A stretch of 12,083 bases of DNA from an uncultured Hyphomicrobiales bacterium (GCA_903918155.1 CAIXDD010000029.1:1-12083), one strand, 5' to 3'. Positions 6,701-12,083 are shown, numbered from the stretch's first letter. The notes: generated by a model not told the origin, from the sequence alone. Program-made: numbers and translations.

Positions 6701-7610
6701 GGAGGCCCACGGCCTGATCGGCCTTGGCGTCGCGCAGCGCGACGAGGTAATTGGCCGTGGTCGCGGGGGGCTTGGGCTGAATGGCGGCGAGAACGTTCTT
6801 GCCGGCCTCGTATTGCGTCTGCGTGAGGCGCAGAAGCCCGACATTGCGCGCGCCGTTCTGGAAGCCGGGAATGGCGACGGGCGCGTCGGGATCCGTCACC
6901 ATCGCGATTTTCTGCAGGCCGGGCAGGGCGGCGAGCTTGTCGAAATTGGCCTCGACATTCTCCGGCGTATCGATGACGAGCCAGTTTCGCTTCACCGAAT
7001 TGGGCAAGTCGGAGAGAATCTGTTTCGCGTCAAGAATCTCTTCCGTCGAGCCCATCACCTCCAGCGTGGTGAAGCGCTTCAGCACGTCGGGATCGGCGTA
7101 TTGGATGTCGGCGGCGGGGAAGGGCGCGGTCACATTGAGCGTGTAGGGCGTCTGGATGGCGTCGAACAATTGGATGCTGTCGAGGAAGACGGCGGGCGTG
7201 ACGGAGAGCGTCGCGCGGTCGGTGAGATTCACGCCGGACAGGTTTCCTTCGTCGAGCAAGGTCTGGAGATCGGACAGATTGGCGAGCAGATTCGTGCTGG
7301 CGTCGGTGATCGAAAAGACCTTCCGCGCGCCGTCGGCGTCTTCGAGCTGGTCATATTGCTGCAGCAGCAGGGCCTGGGGAATGGACAGCGGCTTGCCGGC
7401 CTCGATCGCCTTGTCGATGGCGGCGAGCGCCTTGGCGGCGTCGGAGAGGGAGATCGGATTCGGCCGCGGAATCGCGCCGGTCGCGCCCGTTCGGTTCACG
7501 AATGTGCTCGTGACCTGAGCCGTGGTGAGCCCGAAGGCCGTGGAATTGGTCAAACCGCCGATCAAGTGCCGCCCCGTCGCTTGCGCCGCCTGCGGGCGCG
7601 CGAGAGCCAA
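3774..7610 (-). CDS. Large degenerate-repeat protein, probably secreted or surface-exposed, function unknown
   Basis: About 1278 residues. The body is built from diverged units of the form 'V/I-x-D-T-A-x-N-L/V-x-A-x-x-x-x-L', followed by 'ITLTD' strands. Examples start near residues 101 (ITDASTNLLANL), 213 (IDTPENVEANF), 314 (FTDTAANVARNA), 340 (VDTASNLAAQA), 801 (ISDTAQRL) and 1160 (RDTAANISAYL). Such beta-strand repeat proteins occur in rhizobia and methylotrophs and are usually unassigned. Two foreign-looking segments interrupt the repeats: about 384-453 (hook-associated-protein-like) and 633-697 (phage-fibre-like). About 838-863 (YAVTDGF) resembles an Ig-like strand pair. There is one Cys in the whole chain, no signal peptide, no transmembrane segment and no GGxGxD calcium repeats. 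The open frame runs further upstream to 9020, but that part is the antisense of the dehydrogenase gene. No ATG exists near the first repeat-like residues. I propose TTG at 7610-7608 (GAGG five bases upstream); TTG at 7565 is the alternative. Confidence 0.72.
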   Translation of the reverse strand: MALARPQAAQATGRHLIGGLTNSTAFGLTTAQVTSTFVNRTGATGAIPRPNPISLSDAAKALAAIDKAIEAGKPLSIPQALLLQQYDQLEDADGARKVFSITDASTNLLANLSDLQTLLDEGNLSGVNLTDRATLSVTPAVFLDSIQLFDAIQTPYTLNVTAPFPAADIQYADPDVLKRFTTLEVMGSTEEILDAKQILSDLPNSVKRNWLVIDTPENVEANFDKLAALPGLQKIAMVTDPDAPVAIPGFQNGARNVGLLRLTQTQYEAGKNVLAAIQPKPPATTANYLVALRDAKADQAVGLRKDNRVVSISFTDTAANVARNAAALNSLTTFSQISIVDTASNLAAQAKTINTLRKPFQVHVAGSGSDRAPSARAAESNAGTARVLVSGVARTPGADYEARYDAIAGAWTVSSPRFPERAVTGAGPLALDGLTFAFTGEPADGDAFAIAPGENLASVLAHAPLLKTLRAGVPVTGSSADVLANAAKLGRMGNISAITLTDRTDAPLEISFAEFAAGRGALARIEPPARVKVLDATIENLSTLIRDPLVEAVAISDDVIRLGAEKSIALLNKISDIASPLYLNAARAAPLRVDSLTARVTSAGAQVNAAISSLTALNVPAEGAVRALDQSAIGTGASFTPGLYKNVPLLESGSGAGSSATGDVTVNADGEVVRVEIVNRGSAYSGERLTLDPRLLGGAHSVGLADDPDLDDPQRMGLVGDPAQFLIEAETTEIATAGAPKRPILAFACENLLAPSPASPTTLPQVLSADARETLAAIQLVAKPTEREDGSIYDPRITLKISDTAQRLAIAAASPATASFDFKDLLTVYPGAAGTLAANLDVTYAVTDGFSAVASASADLDLLASYSVIGTAAQLSQAIASSALGGWTTPDWSKIDDIQLSDKPPQPVVIGKGLLVNADDVAALASNILDKSDDVALAVREAVTLAEARDIQDLSINRRITRLSVLTDAAELSDDDNFSALKGWSNVTGLQLRTSRLQTPNIVIDTRKHPDYDTLVRKIGQSFTLNLTNVSAQEALGSAFRDARVTNVSVRDTWSDLSPATRPGVLANLSKLFAAGRVSGLTIAGAEDGLSLTGAEIVALNASRNRLQDTFLSQISAVDATGDPVTLAIQPERVKVGEHKAIVGLSASLSNLSFSPYGLRDTAANISAYLSQASIPAAAQDLIATIAASDSDVARITLAFPKIAAFPALIDRLQTRMRVTETPADDVAALLNDYAAKLDRITLSSNKTRAELSESARAALTLWSFTTRLFSQNGRLVT
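5520..5714 (-). other. Phage-fibre-like Gly/Ser-rich bead domain within the repeat protein
   Basis: Residues about 633-697 of the repeat protein read FTPGLYKNVPLLESGSGAGS, then a DVTVNADGEVVRVEIVNRG strand pair and SAYSGERLTLDP. This follows the pattern 'YtpGtYtnVpLtgGsGsGAtAtvtV..GgVtsVtitngGsGYtvGd.L', which I know from tail-fibre and other virion proteins of tailed phages. The order of elements is the same, though the GSGYxxGD end is altered to GSAYSGER. Recognition is by eye only. Confidence 0.5.
6252..6461 (-). other. Flagellar hook-associated-protein-like segment within the repeat protein
   Basis: Residues about 384-453 run TARVLVSGVARTPGADYEAR, then YDAIAGAWTVSS, TGAGPLALDGLTFAFTGEPA and DGDAFAIAP. 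The pattern 'Y.v.yd...W.v.......v.g.g.l.ldGltf...G.PadGD.F.i.P' is that of a variable-region domain in hook-associated protein FlgK. Here it stands alone without the FlgK N- and C-terminal helical regions, so the protein is not a flagellar junction protein. Recognition is by eye. Confidence 0.55.
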
Positions 7611-7625
7611 GCAATCCTCATGCCA

Positions 7626-7653
7626 TTGGAAATGCGCTTCTTTTCCGTATCTT
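7626..7653 (+). promoter_or_regulatory. Possible promoter for the hydroxy acid dehydrogenase operon
   Basis: TTGGAA (7626-7631) and TATCTT (7648-7653) with a 16-base spacer lie in the 207-bp divergent gap. A start just after would give a leader of about 155 bases, which is very GC-rich from 7660 onward. The match is moderate and unsupported by anything else. No convincing promoter is seen on the minus strand for the repeat-protein gene. Confidence 0.22.
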
Positions 7654-7817
7654 GCGGCGTGCGCCGCGCGTCTGTGGGCCGATGGGGGCGCAGCGCCTCG
7701 CCGCCATGCGCCGGCTGGGGGGCGGGGGCGCGCGGGCGGGTCTCGCCTTGGGCCGCGGCTCGCGCTATCGCTGTGCGCAAGGCTCGATGAAGGGCGGCGG
7801 GACAGGAGACGCGGACC

Positions 7818-9080
7818 ATGGAGGAAGCGGCGCGGCGCGGTGACGTTCGTGCGCCCTTGAGCGGAGCGGCCCTCGATCTGATGCGCCGGTTCCCGACCGC
7901 TTTCGATTTGCGGGCGCGCGCGAAGCGGCGCATGCCGCGTTTCGCCTTCGAATATATGGATGGGGGCGCGGGCGCCGACGGCGGCGTGAAGCGCAATTGG
8001 GACGCGCTGGACGCGGTTGAGCTGGCGCCGCGCTATGGCCGCGTGGTGGCGCCTCCGCCCGCCGATTGCACGCTGTTCGGCCGCGCCTATGCCGCGCCTT
8101 TGGGCGTGTCGCCCATCGGCGGCCCCGGAACCGCCTTTCCCGGCGCCGAGTTTCATCTGGCGCAGGCCGCGCAGGCCGCGCGCGTGCCTTACGCTTTGGG
8201 CGTTCTCTCGGGCGTCGCCGTGGAGCGCGCGGCGGAATTGGCGCCCGACGTCTTGTGGTTCCAGCTCTATCGTTTCGCCAATGACGGTCATCGCATCGGG
8301 CTCGATCTGGCGCGCCGCGCGCAGGTCGCCGGCGTTCAGGCGCTCGTGCTCACCATCGACACGCCGATCCGCACCATTCGCCCGCGCGAAGTGAAGGCGG
8401 GCATCGTCAATCCGTTCAAGCTCACCATGCGCCTGCGGCTGGACGCCATAAGCTCGCCCTGGTGGAGCGCGGCGCTGCTCAGGCACGGCATGCCGCGCTT
8501 CGCTTCGCTGACGCCTTATATGAAGCCCGGCGCCAGCCTTGCGGAGGCGGCCGCCTTCATCAAGCGCGAGCAGGGCGGCGCCTTCACATGGGACGAGATC
8601 GCCAGATATCGCGACGTGTGGAAAGGCCCGCTCGTGCTGAAAGGCGCCTTGCATCCCGCCGATGCGCAGCGCGCGGTCGCCATGGGCGTCGACGGGCTTT
8701 TCGTCACCAATCACGGCGGCCGCCAGATCGACGCGCTGCCTGCGGCCATCGACGCTTTGCCGGCGATCCGCGCGGCGGTCGGCTCCCGCGCGACGCTGAT
8801 CTTCGACAGCGGCATGCGCTCCGGCGTGGACGCCGCGCGCGCCATCGCCTGCGGCGCGGATGCGGCTTTCGCCGGCAAATCCTTCCTGTGGAGTCTGGGC
8901 GCGCTCGGCGCCGCCGGCCCCGCGCATCTGCTCAATATTTATATGGACGACCTGCGCGCGGCGATGGGGCAGACAGGCTGCGCCAGCGTCGCGGACCTGC
9001 GCCTGCTCGCGCGCCGCCACCCCGGCGCATGGACGCAGGCCGATTACGAGGCGCGGAACGCGCCGGGAGAAATCGCATGA
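7818..9080 (+). CDS. FMN-dependent alpha-hydroxy acid oxidase/dehydrogenase (lactate/glycolate oxidase family)
   Basis: A 420-residue TIM-barrel flavoenzyme that oxidises an L-2-hydroxy acid (lactate, glycolate, mandelate or similar) to the 2-oxo acid. Key sites are AFEYMDGGAG (43-52, with Tyr46), FQLY with Tyr151, LTIDTP with Asp181, VLKG with Lys275, the family signature TNHGGRQID with catalytic His299 and Arg302, and the phosphate-binding FDSGMRSG (329-336). These match the catalytic set of the family. The loop after strand 1 (SPIGGPGTAFPGAEFHLA) and the flavin-side VPYALGVLSG deviate from the common S/T-rich sequence, so it is a divergent member and the substrate should not be assumed to be lactate. 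The ATG at 7818 has AGGAG nine bases upstream. Its stop overlaps the next ATG (ATGA, 9077-9080). No signal peptide is seen; cytoplasmic or membrane-peripheral. Confidence 0.92.
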   Translation: MEEAARRGDVRAPLSGAALDLMRRFPTAFDLRARAKRRMPRFAFEYMDGGAGADGGVKRNWDALDAVELAPRYGRVVAPPPADCTLFGRAYAAPLGVSPIGGPGTAFPGAEFHLAQAAQAARVPYALGVLSGVAVERAAELAPDVLWFQLYRFANDGHRIGLDLARRAQVAGVQALVLTIDTPIRTIRPREVKAGIVNPFKLTMRLRLDAISSPWWSAALLRHGMPRFASLTPYMKPGASLAEAAAFIKREQGGAFTWDEIARYRDVWKGPLVLKGALHPADAQRAVAMGVDGLFVTNHGGRQIDALPAAIDALPAIRAAVGSRATLIFDSGMRSGVDAARAIACGADAAFAGKSFLWSLGALGAAGPAHLLNIYMDDLRAAMGQTGCASVADLRLLARRHPGAWTQADYEARNAPGEIA

Positions 9081-10408
9081 CCAAGCAGATGAAGCTCGCG
9101 GCCTATTTCAATCCCACGGGACATCACGTCGCCTCGTGGCGCCATCCGCGCGCGCAGGCCGACGCCCATGTCAGCATCGAGCATTACGTCGACGCCGCGC
9201 GCAAGGCGGAGGCTGCGAAGTTCGACATGATCTTCCTCGCCGACGCCAACGCCTCGCGCAACGCCCATGTGGACGCCATTTCGCGCTCGGTGCAGTTCAT
9301 CGCGCATTTCGAACCGCTGACGCTTCTGTCGGCGCTCGCCATGGCGACCTCGCGCATCGGCCTGACGGCGACGGCCTCCACGACCTATCAGGAGCCGTAT
9401 CATCTCGCGCGCAAATTCGCCTCGCTCGATCACATCAGCCATGGCCGCGCGGGCTGGAATCTCGTCACCTCGACGCAACCGGCGGAAGCGGCGAATTTCG
9501 GCCGCGACGGCGTGCCCGCCCATAAGGCGCGCTACAGCCGCGCGCGCGAATTCGCGCAAACCGTGCAGGGCCTTTGGGATTCGTGGGACGACGACGCCTT
9601 CGTGCGCGACGTGCAGGCGGGGCTTTATTTCGATCCCGCCAAGCGCCATGAGCTGAATCATGTCGGCGAACATGTCCGCGTGCGCGGGCCGCTCAATGTG
9701 GCGCGTCCGCCGCAGGGCTATCCCGTGATGGTGCAGGCGGGCGCGTCGGACGAAGGGCGCGAGCTGGCGGCGGAATTCGCAGAGGCGATCTTCTCGCCCC
9801 ATCTCAACATTCCTGACGCCAAGGCCTATTACGACGACGTGAAGTCGCGCATGGGCGCCTATGGCCGCGAGCGGGATCATCTCAAGATCCTGCCCGGCCT
9901 GAGCGTGGTCGTCGCCGAGAGCGACGACAAGGCGGCGGAGGATTTCAATCTGCTGCAATCGCTCATCCACCCGATGGTGGGGCGCGAAATTCTCTCCACC
10001 ATGCTCGGCGGCATGGACCTGTCGCCTTATCCGCTTGACGAGCCGCTGCCCGATCCGCTGCCGCCCACCAATGGCAGCAAGGGCCATTACGAGAGCATCG
10101 TCGCCATGGCGCGGCGCGAGAACCTGACGATCCGCCAGCTGGGCGCGCGTTGCGCGGGCGCGCGCGGCAAGAACGCCATCCATGGCGGGCCGAAGAAAGT
10201 CGCCGATTACATGGAGGAATGGTTCGTCGCCGGCGCCTGCGACGGCTTCTGCGTCATGCCGCCCTATATGCCGGGCCAGCACGACGATTTCTGCCGGCTC
10301 GTCGTGCCCGAATTGCAGAAGCGCGGGATTTTCCGCACGGAATACGAGGGCGCGACGCTGCGCGAAAATCTCGGCCTGCCGCGTCCCAAAAGCCGCTACG
10401 CGCGTTAG
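9077..10408 (+). CDS. LLM-class flavin-dependent monooxygenase, NtaA/SnaA/DszA family
   Basis: A 443-residue luciferase-like TIM-barrel monooxygenase, the oxygenase half of a two-component system using reduced FMN. Typical features are the N-terminal AAYFNPTGHHVASWRHPRA (8-26), AARKAEAAKFDMIFLAD (40-56), EPLTLLSALAMATSRIGLTA (79-98), the family block TTYQEPYHLARKFASLDHIS (102-121) with HGRAGWNLVTS (122-132), then QGYPVMVQAGASDEGRELAA and, near the end, the FCVMPPYMPGQHDDF block. Length and motifs fit the NtaA/SnaA/DszA branch, whose members oxidise C-N or C-S bonds in aminopolycarboxylates, pristinamycin precursors or dibenzothiophene sulfone. The substrate here is unknown. The start at 9077 has GGGAG seven bases upstream and overlaps the dehydrogenase stop, so translation is probably coupled. 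The required NAD(P)H:flavin reductase is not in the window and must come from elsewhere. It ends 9 bp from convergent mntP. Confidence 0.93.
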   Translation: MTKQMKLAAYFNPTGHHVASWRHPRAQADAHVSIEHYVDAARKAEAAKFDMIFLADANASRNAHVDAISRSVQFIAHFEPLTLLSALAMATSRIGLTATASTTYQEPYHLARKFASLDHISHGRAGWNLVTSTQPAEAANFGRDGVPAHKARYSRAREFAQTVQGLWDSWDDDAFVRDVQAGLYFDPAKRHELNHVGEHVRVRGPLNVARPPQGYPVMVQAGASDEGRELAAEFAEAIFSPHLNIPDAKAYYDDVKSRMGAYGRERDHLKILPGLSVVVAESDDKAAEDFNLLQSLIHPMVGREILSTMLGGMDLSPYPLDEPLPDPLPPTNGSKGHYESIVAMARRENLTIRQLGARCAGARGKNAIHGGPKKVADYMEEWFVAGACDGFCVMPPYMPGQHDDFCRLVVPELQKRGIFRTEYEGATLRENLGLPRPKSRYAR

Positions 10409-10417
10409 GCGCCGCGG

Positions 10418-10981
10418 TCAGCGCGTGAGATGGGTGACGAGAATATTCGCGCCGATCGCCGCCAGCGCCAGCCCGCCGAGAAATTCCGCATAGCGGCCGG
10501 TGCGCGCGCCCAGCACGCCGCCCAGCCGCAGGCCCACGAAGGTCATCGCGAAGGTGACGACGCCGATCGCCAGCAGCGTGAGGGGAATGTTGTCGCTCAC
10601 CAGAGCGAGCGTCACGCCCACGGCCGTCGCATCGACGCTCGTGCCGGCCGCCGTCACGGCGACGGCGGTCCAACTGGGATGGATCGGCGCCTTGTCTTCG
10701 GCCGCGTCGGGCGTTTCATGAATGCTCTTCCACACCATGCGCACGCCGAGCAGGCCGAGCAGGGCGAAGGCGATCCAATGGTCGTAATCGTCGATCACGT
10801 CGGCGAATTGCATGCCGAGGAGATAGCCGATCAGCGGCGCCGCGGCCTCCAGCGCGCCAAAGCCCAGCGCGATGAAGGTCGAGCGCCAGACGGAGAGGCC
10901 GGGAAAGCGCGCGCCCTTGGCGATGGAGGCGGCGAAAGCGTCGGTCGACAGGCTGAAAGCGATGATCGCGGTTTGAAGCAT
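10418..10981 (-). CDS. mntP: Manganese efflux pump MntP
   Basis: A 187-residue inner-membrane Mn2+ exporter, exactly the usual family length, with six predicted membrane segments in two threefold halves. The first half begins MLQTAIIAFSLSTDAFAASI with Asp14 in the conserved STDAFAAS motif; the second has VTAAGTSVDATAVGVTLAL with Asp117 in the matching TSVDA motif. The corresponding acidic residues are important in E. coli MntP. The central loop (about 88-103) is polar and cytoplasmic or periplasmic. The ATG at 10981 has GAGG seven bases upstream. The frame stays open to 11134, but that extension runs through the riboswitch and looks nothing like a family N-terminus. Regulation is visible: a yybP-ykoY Mn2+ riboswitch lies 40 bases upstream, a known pairing for this gene. 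It exports excess Mn2+ from the cytoplasm. Confidence 0.96.
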   Translation of the reverse strand: MLQTAIIAFSLSTDAFAASIAKGARFPGLSVWRSTFIALGFGALEAAAPLIGYLLGMQFADVIDDYDHWIAFALLGLLGVRMVWKSIHETPDAAEDKAPIHPSWTAVAVTAAGTSVDATAVGVTLALVSDNIPLTLLAIGVVTFAMTFVGLRLGGVLGARTGRYAEFLGGLALAAIGANILVTHLTR

Positions 10982-11004
10982 GGATGGACCTCGAGCGTGC
11001 GGCG

Positions 11005-11018
11005 CGCCGAATCCGGCG
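11005..11018 (-). other. Hairpin between the riboswitch and the mntP ribosome site
   Basis: On the minus strand CGCCG-GATT-CGGCG forms a 5-bp stem with a 4-base loop, just after the 3' strand of riboswitch helix P1 and 12 bases before the GAGG ribosome site at 10992-10989. There is no T-run, so it is not an intrinsic terminator. It may be part of the expression platform, for example competing with a structure that hides the ribosome site. That role is inference. Confidence 0.4.
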
Positions 11019-11021
11019 TCC

Positions 11022-11138
11022 CGCATCGGTCTCGTCGAAGCGTCCATCCGCCCGCGCCGCCAGGGCCGCCGCAGATGCGGTCCGCCCAGTCTGTTGACGA
11101 CGCTGCGCCCTTGCGGGCGCCAACTACTCCCCAATGCG
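11022..11138 (-). ncRNA. yybP-ykoY manganese riboswitch upstream of mntP
   Basis: The 117-base region on the minus strand has the parts of the Mn2+-sensing yybP-ykoY aptamer. P1 is formed by CGCATTGG (11138-11131) pairing with CCGATGCG (11029-11022), 8 bp including one G-U. The hallmark loop GGGGAGTAG (11132-11124) follows directly. A hairpin GCGCCC-GCAA-GGGCGC (11120-11105) with a GNRA loop comes next, then the conserved GTCAACA (11098-11092). The closing GACGAGACC (11036-11028) leads into the P1 3' strand, as in the E. coli mntP leader. The class binds Mn2+ between the first and third loops and switches on exporter genes when Mn2+ is high. The downstream gene is mntP, which independently supports the call. 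No terminator is seen, so control is probably of translation. Confidence 0.9.
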
Positions 11139-11317
11139 CGCCTTTGTTAGGCGCTCGCGGCGCAGGGCGCAAGCGCGCCCTTGCCTTTTTCCGGTCCTGC
11201 GACAATCTCAACCGAACGGCTTAGCCAAAGGGGCCAACAAGAGGGCGCGAGGAGGCGCAATCTGTCCCATGGCCCGGCCAAGGCGGCGCGAAAGAGCCGG
11301 CGATTCAGGAGGGGAAG
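11139..11317. other. Intergenic region between mntP leader and the second Bug receptor gene
   Basis: Together with the riboswitch leader this is a 336-bp gene-free stretch between divergent genes (10982-11317). Apart from the candidate mntP promoter (11145-11172), I see nothing firm. TTGCCT at 11181-11186 with AATCTC 17 bases later is a very weak plus-strand candidate for the receptor gene. The remainder up to the ribosome site at 11307 shows no recognisable operator, RNA or repeat. Several open frames across it are shadows without ribosome sites. Confidence 0.5.
11145..11172 (-). promoter_or_regulatory. Candidate mntP promoter placed to start the riboswitch transcript
   Basis: On the minus strand TTGCGC (11172-11167), a 16-base spacer and CTAACA (11150-11145) precede the riboswitch. 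Transcription would start about 6-7 bases later, close to 11138 where helix P1 begins. The boxes are only partial matches to the alphaproteobacterial consensus; position relative to the aptamer is the main support. Confidence 0.4.
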
Positions 11318-12083
11318 ATGAATTGCAAACGCTTTGCATTTGCGTTGGTCTGCGGTCTCGCGGCGGCGGGCGCGCAGGGGCACGCTTGCGCGCAAACGTC
11401 CGCGCCGCAGTCCGCGCAGCTTGCTTCCTGGCCGAACCGTCCGATGACGCTCATCGTGCCTTATGCGGCGGGCGGTCCGGTGGACACGGTGGCGCGCATT
11501 CTCGCCGCCCGCGTCACTGAATTGCTCGGCCAGCAGATGGTGGTGGAGAATATCGCCGGCGCCGGCGGCATGGTCGGCTCGCAGCGCGTCGCGCAGGCCG
11601 CGCCCGACGGCTACACGGTTCTTTATGGCGGCAGCGCCGTGCTGGCGCAGAACCAGGCGATCTACAAGAAGCCGCTGGTCGACGGGAACAAGGATTTCAC
11701 ATTCGTCACGATGTTCGCCGATCAGGCGCGGGTTCTCGTCACGCGCAAGGATCTGCCGGCGCAGGACATGAAGGGTTTCTTCGCTTATCTGAAGGCGAAC
11801 GCCGACAAGGCGGTCTATGGCTCTGCGGGCGTGGGCTCGGGCAGCCATGTGTGCCCGCTGATCATGGACAAGTTGAACGGCGTCAAGATCACCCATGTGC
11901 CCTATCGCGGCGCGGGGCCCGCCTTGCAGGACCTCATCGCCGGCCGTCTCGATTTCATGGCCGAACAGATCGCCTCCGTCGGCGCGCAGGTGGAGGCGGG
12001 CAATCTCAAGGCGCTGGCCATTCTCGGGCGCGACCGCGTGCCCATGTTGCCGAACGTGCCCACGGCGGAAGAGCAGGGGATCG
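11318..12083 (+). CDS. Second Bug/TctC-family periplasmic solute-binding receptor, C-terminus outside the window
   Basis: The first 255 residues of a classical Bug receptor; the gene runs past the window end. The ATG at 11318 follows the strong site AGGAGGGGAAG. Residues 1-25 are a signal peptide (MNCKRFAFALVCGLAAAGAQ, cleavage probably after HACA). The mature part has WPNRPMTLIVPYAAGGPVDT with the standard ligand loop PYAAGGPVD, then VVENIAGAGGMVGSQRVA, APDGYTVLYGG, YGSAGVGSGSHV, ITHVPYRGAGPALQDLIAGR and VPMLPNVPTAEEQG. These are the family landmarks in order, including the pair of water-bridged loops that grip a carboxylate. It differs clearly from the receptor at 171-1226 (different loop, weak overall likeness), so it is not a recent duplicate. 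It is divergent from mntP. No TctAB genes are visible, and the ligand is unknown. Confidence 0.93.
   Translation, partial: MNCKRFAFALVCGLAAAGAQGHACAQTSAPQSAQLASWPNRPMTLIVPYAAGGPVDTVARILAARVTELLGQQMVVENIAGAGGMVGSQRVAQAAPDGYTVLYGGSAVLAQNQAIYKKPLVDGNKDFTFVTMFADQARVLVTRKDLPAQDMKGFFAYLKANADKAVYGSAGVGSGSHVCPLIMDKLNGVKITHVPYRGAGPALQDLIAGRLDFMAEQIASVGAQVEAGNLKALAILGRDRVPMLPNVPTAEEQGI

Noticed and set aside
6225..7790. Plus-strand 521-residue open frame inside the repeat-protein region
   Set aside because: It is Gly/Arg-rich with no recognisable family, has no ribosome site, and is antisense to a frame showing clear repeats. It is a shadow.
7611..9020. Upstream extension of the minus-strand repeat-protein frame, giving a 1748-residue open frame
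   Set aside because: This part is exactly antisense to the well-supported FMN-dependent dehydrogenase gene. It is Arg/Ala/His-rich with no repeat pattern, and is kept open by GC-rich codon bias.
8462..9076. Longer start for the LLM monooxygenase
   Set aside because: The extension overlaps the dehydrogenase gene out of frame and is Arg-rich. The ATG at 9077 has a ribosome site and gives a family-like N-terminus.
9044..10282. Minus-strand 412-residue open frame over the LLM monooxygenase
   Set aside because: It mirrors the monooxygenase codons and has shadow-like composition without motifs.
10982..11134. Longer start for mntP
   Set aside because: It would run through the Mn2+ riboswitch and add 51 residues not found in a family of about 187 residues.
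1..12083. CRISPR array, insertion sequence, tRNA or prophage boundary
   Set aside because: I saw no regularly spaced repeats, transposase motifs, terminal inverted repeats or tRNA-like CCA/T-loop sequence. The phage-like segment is confined to one protein.

Overview
The window is about 12 kb of G+C-rich DNA (roughly two thirds G+C by eye). Dense coding, strong AGGAG-type ribosome binding sites and the gene families point to an alphaproteobacterium, most likely Hyphomicrobiales; the genus cannot be fixed from this sequence. I see no tRNA, rRNA, CRISPR array, insertion sequence or prophage module. Ten protein genes are supported, two of them cut by the window edges, plus one well-supported riboswitch.

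Left part (1-3661) looks catabolic. On the minus strand a periplasmic Bug/TctC-type solute receptor (171-1226) runs directly into the start of an acyl-CoA-dehydrogenase-fold protein, probably a flavin hydroxylase, cut at base 1. Divergent from it, on the plus strand, are an isochorismatase-fold hydrolase (1380-2024) and a dienelactone hydrolase family protein (2036-2851), 11 bp apart. A short-chain dehydrogenase (2879-3661, minus) converges on them. Uptake receptor, flavin oxygenase, hydrolases and dehydrogenase together suggest use of an aromatic or other organic acid; the substrate is not evident.

The centre (3774 to about 7610, minus) holds the least ordinary gene: a protein of about 1278 residues built from degenerate 'DTAxNLxAxxxxL' repeats. 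It contains one segment resembling a domain of flagellar hook-associated proteins and another resembling a Gly/Ser-rich bead domain of phage tail fibres. No ATG start is available, so the start is uncertain. It looks like a surface or secreted repeat protein of unknown function.

Divergent from it, an FMN-dependent alpha-hydroxy acid dehydrogenase/oxidase (7818-9080) is translationally coupled through an ATGA overlap to an LLM-class flavin monooxygenase of the NtaA/SnaA/DszA type (9077-10408). No flavin reductase partner lies in the window.

Right part: a manganese exporter mntP (10418-10981, minus) is preceded by a recognisable yybP-ykoY Mn2+ riboswitch (11022-11138). A second, different Bug receptor begins at 11318 on the plus strand and is cut by the window end.
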